Shown one piece after another: positions 23,692-30,963 of a DNA stretch of 33,102 nt (position 1 is its first letter; every line of letters starts with the position of its first letter). The stretch is taken from contig CAZWXF010000017.1 in NCBI GenBank assembly GCA_964638055.1, forward strand, positions 1 to 33,102, read 5' to 3'. The stretch comes from Prado023 sp964638055 (GTDB taxonomy: Bacteria > Actinomycetota > Actinomycetes > S36-B12 > CAIYMF01). The position numbers were made by a program, and so were the translations under genes. Below the pieces are notes generated by a model. The model made no database searches. It saw only the letters and a list, made by a program, of their open reading frames with translations, and had not been told where the DNA came from.

Positions 23692-25131
23692 GTGATCAAT
23701 CGCTTGACGTCCAGCCACATGGCAGCGGGCATCGCGCTCGGGCTCGTGCTGCTGGCGGTCGGTGGCGCGTTGGTGAACCCCGTGCTGGTCCCCGCGATGC
23801 TCATCCTCGTCGTCCTGGCCGGGATCATCCTGGACCCCCCCCGCACTGCGGTCCTGGCCGCGCTGGCCACGGTCCTCGCGCTGCTGGCGGTGCCGTTCCA
23901 CCCGACGGAGGACGGGATCCTCCGGGTGATCGTCGTGCTGGCCGGCGGGGCCGTGGCCGTGCTGCTCTCGTGGGTCCTGAGCCGGCGCGTCCAGCACATC
24001 GAGGCGCTACGGGCCCGGGAGGCCTCCATCCTGGCCAGCGTCGCCGACGCCGTCGTCGTCCTGGACAGCGCCGGGCGGATCGAGCGGGCGAACCCCGCCC
24101 TCGCGCGCCTCGTGCCCGGTGCGATACCCGGCGCCGCCCTGCATCCCCTGCTGGGCCACCGGCTCGCAGACGACCGGGCGTGCCCGGGAGGATGCGCCCT
24201 CGACGGCCGACTGCCCACGGACCCCGCTGGACACGGGCCCGACGCCGGCTGCATCGCACCAGCCGGGCGGCGCATCCCCATAGAGTTCTCGATCGGCGAG
24301 ATCGACAAGGGCACGCTCGTGCTGACCATCCGGGACATCTCCGACCGGGTCACCGCCGACGCCGACCGGCGGGCCCTCATCCAGGAGGCCGCGCGACTGG
24401 AGGAGCGCGGCGCGATGCTGCGCGCCATGACACCCGAGCAGGGCCGTCCCACCGCACCCGGCCTCGAGTTCGACGTCTGGATCGGGGCCGACCACCAGCC
24501 CAACGGGGACCTCGTCGACGTGCGCGAGATGCCCGACGGCGCGGTGCTGATGCTCGTCGTGGGCGCCCAGGGCGAACCTCTGCCTGCAGCCCGCGACGCC
24601 CGGCGGGTGCTCTACGTGGCCAGGGTCCACCTGTTGTCCGGGGTGCCGATGGCCGACCTGGTGCTGCGCACCGCCAGCACCCTGGCCGGGGAGCCGGACG
24701 CTCCCGTCGCCTCCCTGCTCGCCGCGGTGCTCGATCCCGACACCGGCCTGCTGACCGTCGTCAGCGGGGGTCACCCACCGGCCCTGCTCGTCCATCGGGC
24801 GGGGACAGCCGAATGGGTGCAGAGCATGGGGCAGGGCCTCGGATCCCGGCAGCCTGGCTCGGCGAACCTGGTCACCGGGACGCTGGAGGTCGGGGACTCC
24901 CTGGTCCTCTACAGTGGTGGGACCCTGGATCACGCCGACCCCCTGGCCGGGATGTCGGCCATGCGCGCGGCCGCCGTGGCCCTGCGCAACCACCCCACGA
25001 ACGGGTGGGCAGCACGACTGGTCCACGCCTTGGGCACCGACCGGGCGCCCCGGACCACCCTGCTGGTCGCCCGCCTGGCGCCCGGATCCGCGGCGCCATC
25101 CGCCCAGCCCGAGATCGCCAGCCCTGTCTGA
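23692..25131 (+). CDS. Membrane PAS protein with degenerate SpoIIE/PP2C phosphatase domain
   Basis: The 479-residue protein has about four N-terminal transmembrane helices (10-97) and a PAS domain (about 108-225, SILASVADAVVVLDSAG). A C-terminal domain (about 250-470) has the SpoIIE/RsbU layout, with GGHPPALLVH and GDSLVLYSGG. Only the first metal aspartate remains, Asp273 in NGDLVDV. The GDVSGKG motif reads LVVGAQGEP, the TDG motif reads SGG (Gly409 for Asp), and the final DD reads RTT. It is therefore probably a pseudophosphatase that binds rather than dephosphorylates an anti-anti-sigma factor, or a sensor scaffold. Start is GTG 23692 with AGGAGG upstream. A SigB/SigF-type sigma domain is encoded nearby (28002-29774). 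Confidence 0.75.
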   Translation: MINRLTSSHMAAGIALGLVLLAVGGALVNPVLVPAMLILVVLAGIILDPPRTAVLAALATVLALLAVPFHPTEDGILRVIVVLAGGAVAVLLSWVLSRRVQHIEALRAREASILASVADAVVVLDSAGRIERANPALARLVPGAIPGAALHPLLGHRLADDRACPGGCALDGRLPTDPAGHGPDAGCIAPAGRRIPIEFSIGEIDKGTLVLTIRDISDRVTADADRRALIQEAARLEERGAMLRAMTPEQGRPTAPGLEFDVWIGADHQPNGDLVDVREMPDGAVLMLVVGAQGEPLPAARDARRVLYVARVHLLSGVPMADLVLRTASTLAGEPDAPVASLLAAVLDPDTGLLTVVSGGHPPALLVHRAGTAEWVQSMGQGLGSRQPGSANLVTGTLEVGDSLVLYSGGTLDHADPLAGMSAMRAAAVALRNHPTNGWAARLVHALGTDRAPRTTLLVARLAPGSAAPSAQPEIASPV

Positions 25132-25251
25132 GCGCCGTCGGCCCGGGCGGGGTCGCCGCGGAGAGTGGGGACTCGGTCGAGCGCTGCTGCCTCGAGCGCG
25201 GACCCCGTCGCGACCTGCCCCGGCGGTCGGACGGTGCCCCCCGCCGCCCCC

Positions 25252-26481
25252 TCAGCGGCCGGTGCCCGCGGACCGCCACACGAGCACGAGCCGCTCCCCC
25301 AGCCGCACGGCCCGCACCTGTGTCCCGCGGTGCCCCCACGGGGCGTCCGAGGAGAAGTCCATCAACGTCGTCCACGACCCTCCGCTGCGCATGAGGCCGG
25401 CCATGGCGACGAACGTGCCGTCCTCGGCCAGGAAGGGCCAGACCTCCAGCAGGCGCCGGCCCAGCCAGGGCTCCGCCTCCGGCACCCCCGCGGCGGCCTC
25501 CTGGACAACGAAATCGCGCACCACGGCATCGGAGCCCCGCACCGCATCCAGGAGCAGCCAGGGGTCCAGCTGGAGCCGGAGCACGGTGTTCAGCCATTCG
25601 AGCTCGGGATCGGCCGGGGCGACGTGGCGCAGCAGGGCTGGCGCGACGCGGCTGACGGTGGCGATGATGCTGGCCCGCCGCTCGTCGTCGAAGTCCTCCC
25701 GCCCAGCCCACAGGAGGCCCACGACGCCGATCGGGGCCGACGTGTCACTGATGGGGATGAGTGCGGTGGCCTCGGAGCTGCTGGGCGTGGCCGAGAGCGC
25801 GGGGAAGTCGTCCACCATCGCACGATGATCGGACCAGAACCGGGGGCGGCCGTCGTTGAGCGCCCGGACGTAGGGGATCTCCGGCGTGGGCGGGATGCTC
25901 TGCCACGAGCTGATGAGGTCCCCGGGCATGCCGGCCTGGCCGACCAGGCGCAGCGACCCGTCGGCCGCGGGGCGGTAGAGCGTCACGGCGCTGACCCCCT
26001 CGGATGCCAGGAGGTCGGCCAGGAGCTGGGCACCCTGCCCCCCCTCGTCTGCGGCCGAGGCCAACGAGTCGACCAGTGCGGCCGCCACTCCGGCGCGCAC
26101 GTCCGGCTCGCTGCTGATCGTCTGCCAGGCCGGTGAGACGGCGCTGGAGGGCCCCAGCTTGGACAGCGCCAGGTCGGCCTCACTGTCGGCCACCTCGCCG
26201 TTGGGCAGTGCGACCCCGACGATGGTGGCAGCCACCTCGACCAGTCGGACGTTGTGCTCCTGGGACAGTGCGCGCAGGTGGGCGAACGCATCCTCCAGGG
26301 AGTATCCGTGCCGCTCCACCAGCACGCCCTTGGCCTGCTCGATGACGGCCCGCAGCTGGGCCGAGGCGCGCAGTCCCCGAATCTCCTCACGCAGGGCTCC
26401 GACGGTCAGGGCCAGGCTCTCCGCCTGGTTGCGGGGCGCCGGGTGCGGCGTGCCACTCGGGTCGGGGGTCTGCCTCACCAC
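25252..26481 (-). CDS. ANTAR-GAF-PAS regulator (copy 2)
   Basis: This protein of about 409 residues is a full-length paralogue of 17629-19017. The ANTAR domain carries LRAVIEQAKGVLVERHG and ALSQEHNVRLVEVAATIVG (about 35-90). A GAF-like domain follows (about 120-290), then a PAS-like domain from LDPWLLLDA with RRLLEVWPF (about 295-405). The C-terminal PAS resembles those found in actinobacterial SpoIIE phosphatases. GTG 26481 was chosen because GGGGAGGG lies just upstream; GTG 26547 is a longer alternative without a ribosome binding site. It lies 95 nt downstream of the glycosyltransferase gene on the same strand, so it could share a transcript with the sigma fusion gene. An RNA-binding output is expected from the family; the target is not visible. 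Confidence 0.8.
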   Translation of the reverse strand: MVRQTPDPSGTPHPAPRNQAESLALTVGALREEIRGLRASAQLRAVIEQAKGVLVERHGYSLEDAFAHLRALSQEHNVRLVEVAATIVGVALPNGEVADSEADLALSKLGPSSAVSPAWQTISSEPDVRAGVAAALVDSLASAADEGGQGAQLLADLLASEGVSAVTLYRPAADGSLRLVGQAGMPGDLISSWQSIPPTPEIPYVRALNDGRPRFWSDHRAMVDDFPALSATPSSSEATALIPISDTSAPIGVVGLLWAGREDFDDERRASIIATVSRVAPALLRHVAPADPELEWLNTVLRLQLDPWLLLDAVRGSDAVVRDFVVQEAAAGVPEAEPWLGRRLLEVWPFLAEDGTFVAMAGLMRSGGSWTTLMDFSSDAPWGHRGTQVRAVRLGERLVLVWRSAGTGR

Positions 26482-26576
26482 GCCCTGCCCTCCCCGCTGC
26501 CAGCCGCCCGGGTCCCACGGGACGCGGGCGGGAGAGGGCAGCTGCACCGCCCGCGCGGTCGATCGACCACGTCAGA

Positions 26577-27806
26577 CTAGACCCGGTCGGCTGCGCGACC
26601 CCAGTCGATCGGTCGGGCCGGTGGGTGGGCCAGCATCGAGTGGTACACGGCCTCGGTCGCCTCGGCCACCCGCCTGACGTCGTAGTGCTCCACCACGCGC
26701 CGACGGGCCTCGCGGCCCATCGCCTGGCGCCGCTCGGCGTCGCCCATGAGCTGACGCACCGCGATCGCCGCCGCCTGCGGATTGCGTGCCGGGACGAGCA
26801 GGCCGGTGCGCCCGTCCTCGATGGTGTCGAGCATGCCGCCCACCGCCGAGCCGATCACCGGCCGGCCGCATGCCATGGCCTCGATCGCGACCAGGCCGAA
26901 CGGCTCGTACCAGGGCAGGCTGAGCACGGCGTCGGCCGAGCGGAAGAGCGCAGGCACATCCGGGCGGGCCACTGCGCCGGTGAAACGGACACGGTCAGCC
27001 ACACCGAACTGCATGGCCAGCGCCCGCAGACGGGCCACCTCATGGTCCTGTGAGAGAAGGGCTGCCGGTGGGCCGCCCGCCACGATCAGCTCGCACGCGG
27101 GCACCTCGGCAAGCATGCGGATGGCGTCGTCGTTGCCCTTGCGGGGGACGAGCCGGCCCACGCTGACCAGCCGGAAGGGACGGCCCCGAGCCGCCACCGG
27201 GCCGTCGACGTCGAACTGGGTGATGTCGACCCCGCACGGCACGACGCTGATGGCGGCGTGCTCCACTCCCATCCCGGCCAGCTCGTCGATCTCCCGGCGC
27301 GCCGTCGCGATCACGCGGTCGGCATGCCTGGCCAGCGTCCGCTCGGCGTCGACCCGGCATGGCGGGCTGGTGTCCGCATCTGCCTGGTGCCGACGCTTCT
27401 CCGAGCCCAGGGCGTGGAACGTGACCGCGAGGGGCAGTCCCAGCGCCGAGGCCGCCGGGGCGGAGATCACCCCACTCATCCAGAAGTGGGCGTGGATGAT
27501 CTCCGGCGGCCGGGTGAGCCACCATCCAGCCAGCTCGCTGGTGAACTGTGGCAGGTACTCCACGAGCTCGTCCTTGGGCACAGGTCGGGCTGGGCCGGCA
27601 TCCACGTGATGGACCACGAGGCCAGCGGCCAGGCGCACCTGGGTCGGCTGCGCCGGGTGATCACGCCGGGTGTGGACCACGACCTCGTGCCCTCGCGCCG
27701 CAAGGCCACGAGAAAGGGCGTCGACGTGGACGTTCTGACCTCCCGCGTCCACGCCGCCCAGGGCAGCCAGCGGGCTGGCGTGCTCGGACACCATGGCGAT
27801 GCGCAC
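26577..27806 (-). CDS. GT4-family glycosyltransferase (MshA/sucrose-synthase-like type)
   Basis: The 409-residue GT-B enzyme has GGVDAGGQNVHVDALSRGL (about 17-35) at the N-terminus. The C-terminal half has VSVGRLVPRKGNDDAI and an intact E-x7-E motif in YEPFGLVAIEAMACGRPV, so it should be active. The Gly-rich N-terminal signature is shared with MshA-type and sucrose-phosphate-synthase-like transferases; the acceptor cannot be inferred. Start is GTG 27806, with AGGAGGTGA a few bases upstream, the strongest ribosome binding site of this block. It lies 195 nt downstream of the glycosyltransferase-sigma fusion gene and upstream of an ANTAR regulator, all on the same strand. It may make or modify the glycan that the fusion protein senses (inference). 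Confidence 0.88.
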   Translation of the reverse strand: MRIAMVSEHASPLAALGGVDAGGQNVHVDALSRGLAARGHEVVVHTRRDHPAQPTQVRLAAGLVVHHVDAGPARPVPKDELVEYLPQFTSELAGWWLTRPPEIIHAHFWMSGVISAPAASALGLPLAVTFHALGSEKRRHQADADTSPPCRVDAERTLARHADRVIATARREIDELAGMGVEHAAISVVPCGVDITQFDVDGPVAARGRPFRLVSVGRLVPRKGNDDAIRMLAEVPACELIVAGGPPAALLSQDHEVARLRALAMQFGVADRVRFTGAVARPDVPALFRSADAVLSLPWYEPFGLVAIEAMACGRPVIGSAVGGMLDTIEDGRTGLLVPARNPQAAAIAVRQLMGDAERRQAMGREARRRVVEHYDVRRVAEATEAVYHSMLAHPPARPIDWGRAADRV

Positions 27807-27864
27807 CGGTCACCTCCTCAGGGAATCATCGCATCAAGAGATCATCGCGTGTTGCCGGCGGCGC

Positions 27865-27904
27865 GTTCGCCCGCGGCGGCGGAGCCTGCGTGCGGGCGCC
27901 GAAC
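27865..27904 (-). terminator. Imperfect hairpin after the sigma fusion gene
   Basis: GTTCGCCCGC pairs with GCGGG-cgc-CGAAC, a 10-bp stem with a 3-nt bulge. It lies in the 195-nt gap between the fusion gene and the next glycosyltransferase. It could be a partial terminator; there is no U-run. Confidence 0.3.
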
Positions 27905-28001
27905 GACGCCAGATCCTTCACCGAGCCTTGGCCGTGAGGCACGCGCCCCGGCTCGCGTCATTCCGCGTTGCCGCCCCAGGTACGGGGGCCGGGAGCTCAG
28001 G

Positions 28002-29774
28002 TCAGGAGGCCGCACGTCGACCCGACCTGGTGCCCACGATCGGGCTCAGCGGCTCGTGAGCATTGGGCAGCGGAATGTCGTAGAGGACGTGATCGCGGAT
28101 GGCGGCCAGCGTTCGGCTGAGCACCCGGGAGACGTGCACCTGGGAGATGCCCAGATGGGCGGCGATCTCCGACTGGGTCCGCTCGCCGTAGAAGCGCATG
28201 AGCAGGATCTCCTGCTCCCGCCGCGGCAGCTTGCGGATCGCAGCGCGCACGTCGAGGACCTCCTCGATCAGCTCGAGGGACGGATCGGGACTGCCGACCA
28301 CGTCGGCCAGCGCGCCGCTGCCACCGGGCCCGATCGGATGGTCGAGGGATCGAGGCGTGCGCGCCTCGTCCTCGGCCTGCTGCGCGGCGACCACGTCCTC
28401 CTCGATCAGCCCGAGGTGACCGGCCACATCCGCCGCGGACGGATCGTGCCCGAGCGACTGGCGCAGCTCGTCGGAGGCGCGGTGCACGTGCAGCGTGGCC
28501 TCCTGCAGACCTCGGGGCAGCCTCACCGCCCAAGCGTGGTCGCGGAAGTGACGGCGCAGCTCGCCCAGGATCGTCGGGATGGCGAAGGAGTGGAACTCCT
28601 TGCCATGGGTGGGGTCGAACCGCTCGGCGGCTCGCACGAGCCCCAAGGAGGCGACCTGCACCAGGTCGTCCATCGGCTGGCCCCGCCCGGCATACCAGTG
28701 GGCCAGCTGCTTGGCGAGGGCCAAGTGCTCCAGGGCGAGCTGGGACTGCCGCGGCGTCAGGGCGGAGGGCAGGGACTCCAGGGGGTCGCCCTCCTGGCAG
28801 ACCTGACCGAAGAGGGCCAGCAGCCGCTCCCCCGCGATGCGCGTGTTGTGCAGCGCTCGTACCCGGACCAGGGCCGACGTGCCCATGCCGCGCAGCTGGA
28901 TGGGGTCGTTGAGCATCGTGCAGACCGCCAGGCCGAGGTCATGGGGGCGAGCGTCGGGGTCCAGGAGCATCCCGGTGGCTCCGGGAACGATCTGGTCGAG
29001 GTGGGCCAGGGAGGCCACCGCGATGGAGGGGATCCCATGCGCGGCCGCCTCCAGGACGTGCCCACCGTGGCGGGCGCCGTCGCTGCCGGCGACCAGGAGG
29101 GCGGCATCGCGCCACAGCGAGCGCCGTGCCGCGCCGCTGAGCGCCGGGCGGTAGTCGATGCGGTCGCGAACTCCGAGCTGAACGGCCATTCGCTGCACCT
29201 GCGCCAGCTCCGCCGCGGACAGTCGGCTCATGATCACCAGGCGGCCGGGGTCCCACGCGGGCATCGAGGACACGATCCACCGGAGGACCGATCCGGTGGA
29301 CAGCGTGACGACGCGATCGGACAGCCGGAGGGTGGGCAGCTCGCCGCGAACGTCGATGGGAAGGCTGATCGCGCCCGAGGACAGCGTTCTTACGCCGCGC
29401 CGGGCCCAGTCCTCGGCCTCCCGACTGGACAGCGGCAGGACCGCATCCACCTGATGAGCCAGGGCCTGCTCGGCCTCGTCGTCGGCGGGGAACTCGTCGA
29501 AGGTGGCCACGATCGGCACGTGACCGGTGCGCTCACGCAATGCGAGCTCGACGGCGACACTGCCGAACGCGTGGATGACCAGGGCCTGGCCAGGCTCGCC
29601 CGGACCAGGCTGACTCACCGGTGTGGGCAGGGATGGGCCGCCCACGTCTCCGAGGGCAACGTCCAGGACCGCCCCACCCCCCGCGGTGCGGATCGCGGCG
29701 GCGATGTCTGTGACAGCACGGCGCGGCAAGTGCCGAGAGCCGCTCTGCGGCCGGGCGATCACGTGAACCAGCAT
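28002..29774 (-). CDS. Degenerate glycosyltransferase fused to a SigB/SigF-type sigma factor
   Basis: This single open frame encodes 590 residues. Residues about 1-325 form a GT-B-like domain: MLVHVIARP at the start, ALVIHAFGSVAVELALRERTG, and a C-terminal nucleotide-sugar half with HVLEAAAHGIPSIAVAS and GMLLDPDARPHDL. The E-x7-E catalytic motif keeps Glu242 but has Ala234 at the first glutamate, so catalysis is doubtful. Residues about 338-580 are a complete group 3 sigma factor. Region 2 is DDLVQVASLGLVRAAERFDP, region 3 follows, and region 4 has LPRREQEILLMRFYGERTQ and the helix-turn-helix SEIAAHLGISQVHVSRVLS. ATG 29774 is preceded by CGAGG; ATG 29795 would add seven residues. No internal frame break is seen. 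The GT domain may sense a sugar nucleotide and control sigma activity (inference). No anti-sigma gene is adjacent. Confidence 0.85.
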   Translation of the reverse strand: MLVHVIARPQSGSRHLPRRAVTDIAAAIRTAGGGAVLDVALGDVGGPSLPTPVSQPGPGEPGQALVIHAFGSVAVELALRERTGHVPIVATFDEFPADDEAEQALAHQVDAVLPLSSREAEDWARRGVRTLSSGAISLPIDVRGELPTLRLSDRVVTLSTGSVLRWIVSSMPAWDPGRLVIMSRLSAAELAQVQRMAVQLGVRDRIDYRPALSGAARRSLWRDAALLVAGSDGARHGGHVLEAAAHGIPSIAVASLAHLDQIVPGATGMLLDPDARPHDLGLAVCTMLNDPIQLRGMGTSALVRVRALHNTRIAGERLLALFGQVCQEGDPLESLPSALTPRQSQLALEHLALAKQLAHWYAGRGQPMDDLVQVASLGLVRAAERFDPTHGKEFHSFAIPTILGELRRHFRDHAWAVRLPRGLQEATLHVHRASDELRQSLGHDPSAADVAGHLGLIEEDVVAAQQAEDEARTPRSLDHPIGPGGSGALADVVGSPDPSLELIEEVLDVRAAIRKLPRREQEILLMRFYGERTQSEIAAHLGISQVHVSRVLSRTLAAIRDHVLYDIPLPNAHEPLSPIVGTRSGRRAAS

Positions 29775-29983
29775 GGGAACCTCGGTGCACTGCATGGCAT
29801 GCTTGGAGCGATTGCATGCGGTCGAGCGACGCGGCCTGGGCTCTGAAGCACACGTCGACGGATTGCCGGATCGGCCAGGGCTGGAGGACAGGGCTGGAAC
29901 GGTCCTCGAAGGACCGACCTGGGACTCGAACCGCCAGCCTGAGCCGTCGGTCGATGTCGCGCCGCGCTGCTGGACGCCGAGTC

Positions 29984-29992
29984 AATCTATCA
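29984..29992 (-). promoter_or_regulatory. Extended -10 candidate for the sigma fusion gene (TGA-TAGATT)
   Basis: On the minus strand TGATAGATT fits TGN-TANNNT in one of the few AT-rich spots of the region. No -35 was recognised. The resulting leader of about 200 nt would include the inverted repeat at 29900-29916. Confidence 0.3.
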
Positions 29993-30033
29993 GCCAATCG
30001 CCTTGCGGGGAAGGTTCCGAGTCACGGCCAGTT

Positions 30034-30119
30034 GGTCCGGAGGTTCGGTCCGGAGGTTCGGTCCGGAGGTTCGGTCCGGAGGTTCGGTCCGGAGGTTTGG
30101 TCCGGAGGTTTGGTCCGGC
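30034..30119. repeat. 13-bp tandem repeat, six copies plus a partial
   Basis: The unit is GGTCCGGAGGTTC. Copies 1-4 are identical; copies 5 and 6 end in T instead of C; an 8-nt partial copy reads GGTCCGGC. Each unit contains the palindrome TCCGGA. The period is not a multiple of three and the array is intergenic, so it is regulatory or simple slippage sequence rather than coding. Copy 6 provides the -35 of the promoter at 30108-30133. Confidence 0.97.
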
Positions 30120-30133
30120 GCATCCCGGGGAAT
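30108..30133 (+). promoter_or_regulatory. SigF/SigB-like promoter of the HdeD-like gene (GTTT-N16-GGGAAT)
   Basis: GTTT at 30108-30111 is followed by a 16-nt spacer and GGGAAT at 30128-30133. The actinobacterial SigF/SigB consensus is GTTT-N15-17-GGGTAT, so nine of ten specified bases match. The expected start near 30140 leaves a leader of about 45 nt. The -35 exists only because the last repeat units end in T. Confidence 0.55.
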
Positions 30134-30185
30134 GACAAGATCAAGGTGATCCCACACGGGAGCACCCCCGTTCAAGGAAGAGAAG

Positions 30186-30875
30186 ATGACCACCTCCCAC
30201 GAGTCCACCGTCTCCCACGAGCCCGTCCTCCCCACTTCCGTCCTTCCCGCGAGCACGCCGGCAACCATGTCCGAGGATCAGGCACAGGAGGTGATCCGGC
30301 AGGCCAGCCGCCACTGGGGCGTCCTGCTCAGCCTCGGGATCCTGCTCGGCGGTCTGGGGGTGGCCGTCATGGTCTGGCCCCAGCAGACGATCGTCGTCGT
30401 CGCGGCCCTCATGGGCATCGCGCTGCTGGTCAGCGGCGTGTTCTCGATCGTCGGCGGCTTCACAGCTCCGGACCAGAGCACCGCGTCACGCGTCCTCATG
30501 ACGATCTCGGGCGTCCTGAGCATCGCCCTGGGCCTGGTCGCCTTCCGCAGCGTCGCGCACGCAGCGGTGATCCTCGCGCTGCTGGTCGGCCTGGGCTGGC
30601 TCATGCGCGGCATCGTCGATCTCGTCAACGGCATCTCGTCGGCGAAGGGCACCCCCGGACGCGGCTTCGTCATCGCCGGCGGAGTCGTGGGCCTGCTGTT
30701 CGGCCTAGCCGTCCTGGTGTGGCCGGCCATCACCCTGACCGCCCTGATCTGGGTCTCCGGATTCTGGCTGGTCGTGCTCGGCCTGCTCCAGGTCTTCGCC
30801 TCGTTCAAGCTTCGTGGCCTGGCCAGGTCCACCGACGCATCGCACGACGGCCCCCGGATCACCGCGCCGGCCTGA
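30186..30875 (+). CDS. HdeD-family (DUF308) membrane protein
   Basis: The 229-residue protein has a soluble Ser/Thr/Pro-rich N-terminus of about 40 residues. Six transmembrane helices follow in three repeated pairs (for example WGVLLSLGILLGGLGVAVMVWP and AALMGIALLVSGVFSIVGGF). This is the HdeD/DUF308 fold; HdeD in E. coli is an acid-resistance membrane protein, but actinobacterial members are uncharacterised. ATG 30186 is preceded by AAGGAAGAG. The gene is divergent from the glycosyltransferase-sigma fusion and has a SigF/SigB-like promoter, so it is a likely target of that sigma factor (inference). Confidence 0.88.
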   Translation: MTTSHESTVSHEPVLPTSVLPASTPATMSEDQAQEVIRQASRHWGVLLSLGILLGGLGVAVMVWPQQTIVVVAALMGIALLVSGVFSIVGGFTAPDQSTASRVLMTISGVLSIALGLVAFRSVAHAAVILALLVGLGWLMRGIVDLVNGISSAKGTPGRGFVIAGGVVGLLFGLAVLVWPAITLTALIWVSGFWLVVLGLLQVFASFKLRGLARSTDASHDGPRITAPA

Positions 30876-30948
30876 CCCCCGCCGCGCCAGCGGCACCCCC
30901 CACCCGATGATCCATCCCGGCTTCGTCGCGCACCGGATGCAGACCCGG

Positions 30949-30957
30949 TGCCACGAT
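30949..30957 (+). promoter_or_regulatory. Extended -10 of a leaderless HAD-gene transcript (TGC-CACGAT)
   Basis: TGC-CACGAT ends 6 nt before the GTG at 30964. No Shine-Dalgarno is present. This supports GTG 30964 over the in-frame ATGs at 30907 and 30937. Confidence 0.45.
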
Positions 30958-30963
30958 GCCGGG

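Larger units (their letters stand above)
29775..30185. other. Divergent intergenic region between sigma fusion and HdeD-like genes
   Basis: This 411-bp stretch has no credible gene. It holds a short inverted repeat at 29900-29916 (CGGTCC, loop TCGAA, GGACCG), an extended -10 for the fusion gene at 29984-29992, the 13-bp repeat array at 30034-30119 and a SigF/SigB-like promoter for the HdeD-like gene. GCATGC palindromes lie near 29800 and 29815. Confidence 0.75.

Noticed and set aside
28002..29774. Sigma-glycosyltransferase fusion as a frameshift artefact
   Set aside because: The frame is continuous, with normal codon use through the junction. An assembly error cannot be excluded without reads but nothing in the sequence suggests it.
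27258..29846. 862-residue open frame on the plus strand
   Set aside because: It is a shadow of the glycosyltransferase and sigma fusion genes, which have clear domains on the other strand.
29921..29932. tRNA T-arm-like sequence (GGTTCGAGTCCC on the minus strand)
   Set aside because: The flanking bases do not form a T-stem beyond two pairs, and no acceptor, D or anticodon stems can be drawn around it.
30034..30119. Replication iterons or CRISPR
   Set aside because: Units are contiguous 13-mers with no spacers, no Rep gene and no AT-rich melting region nearby.
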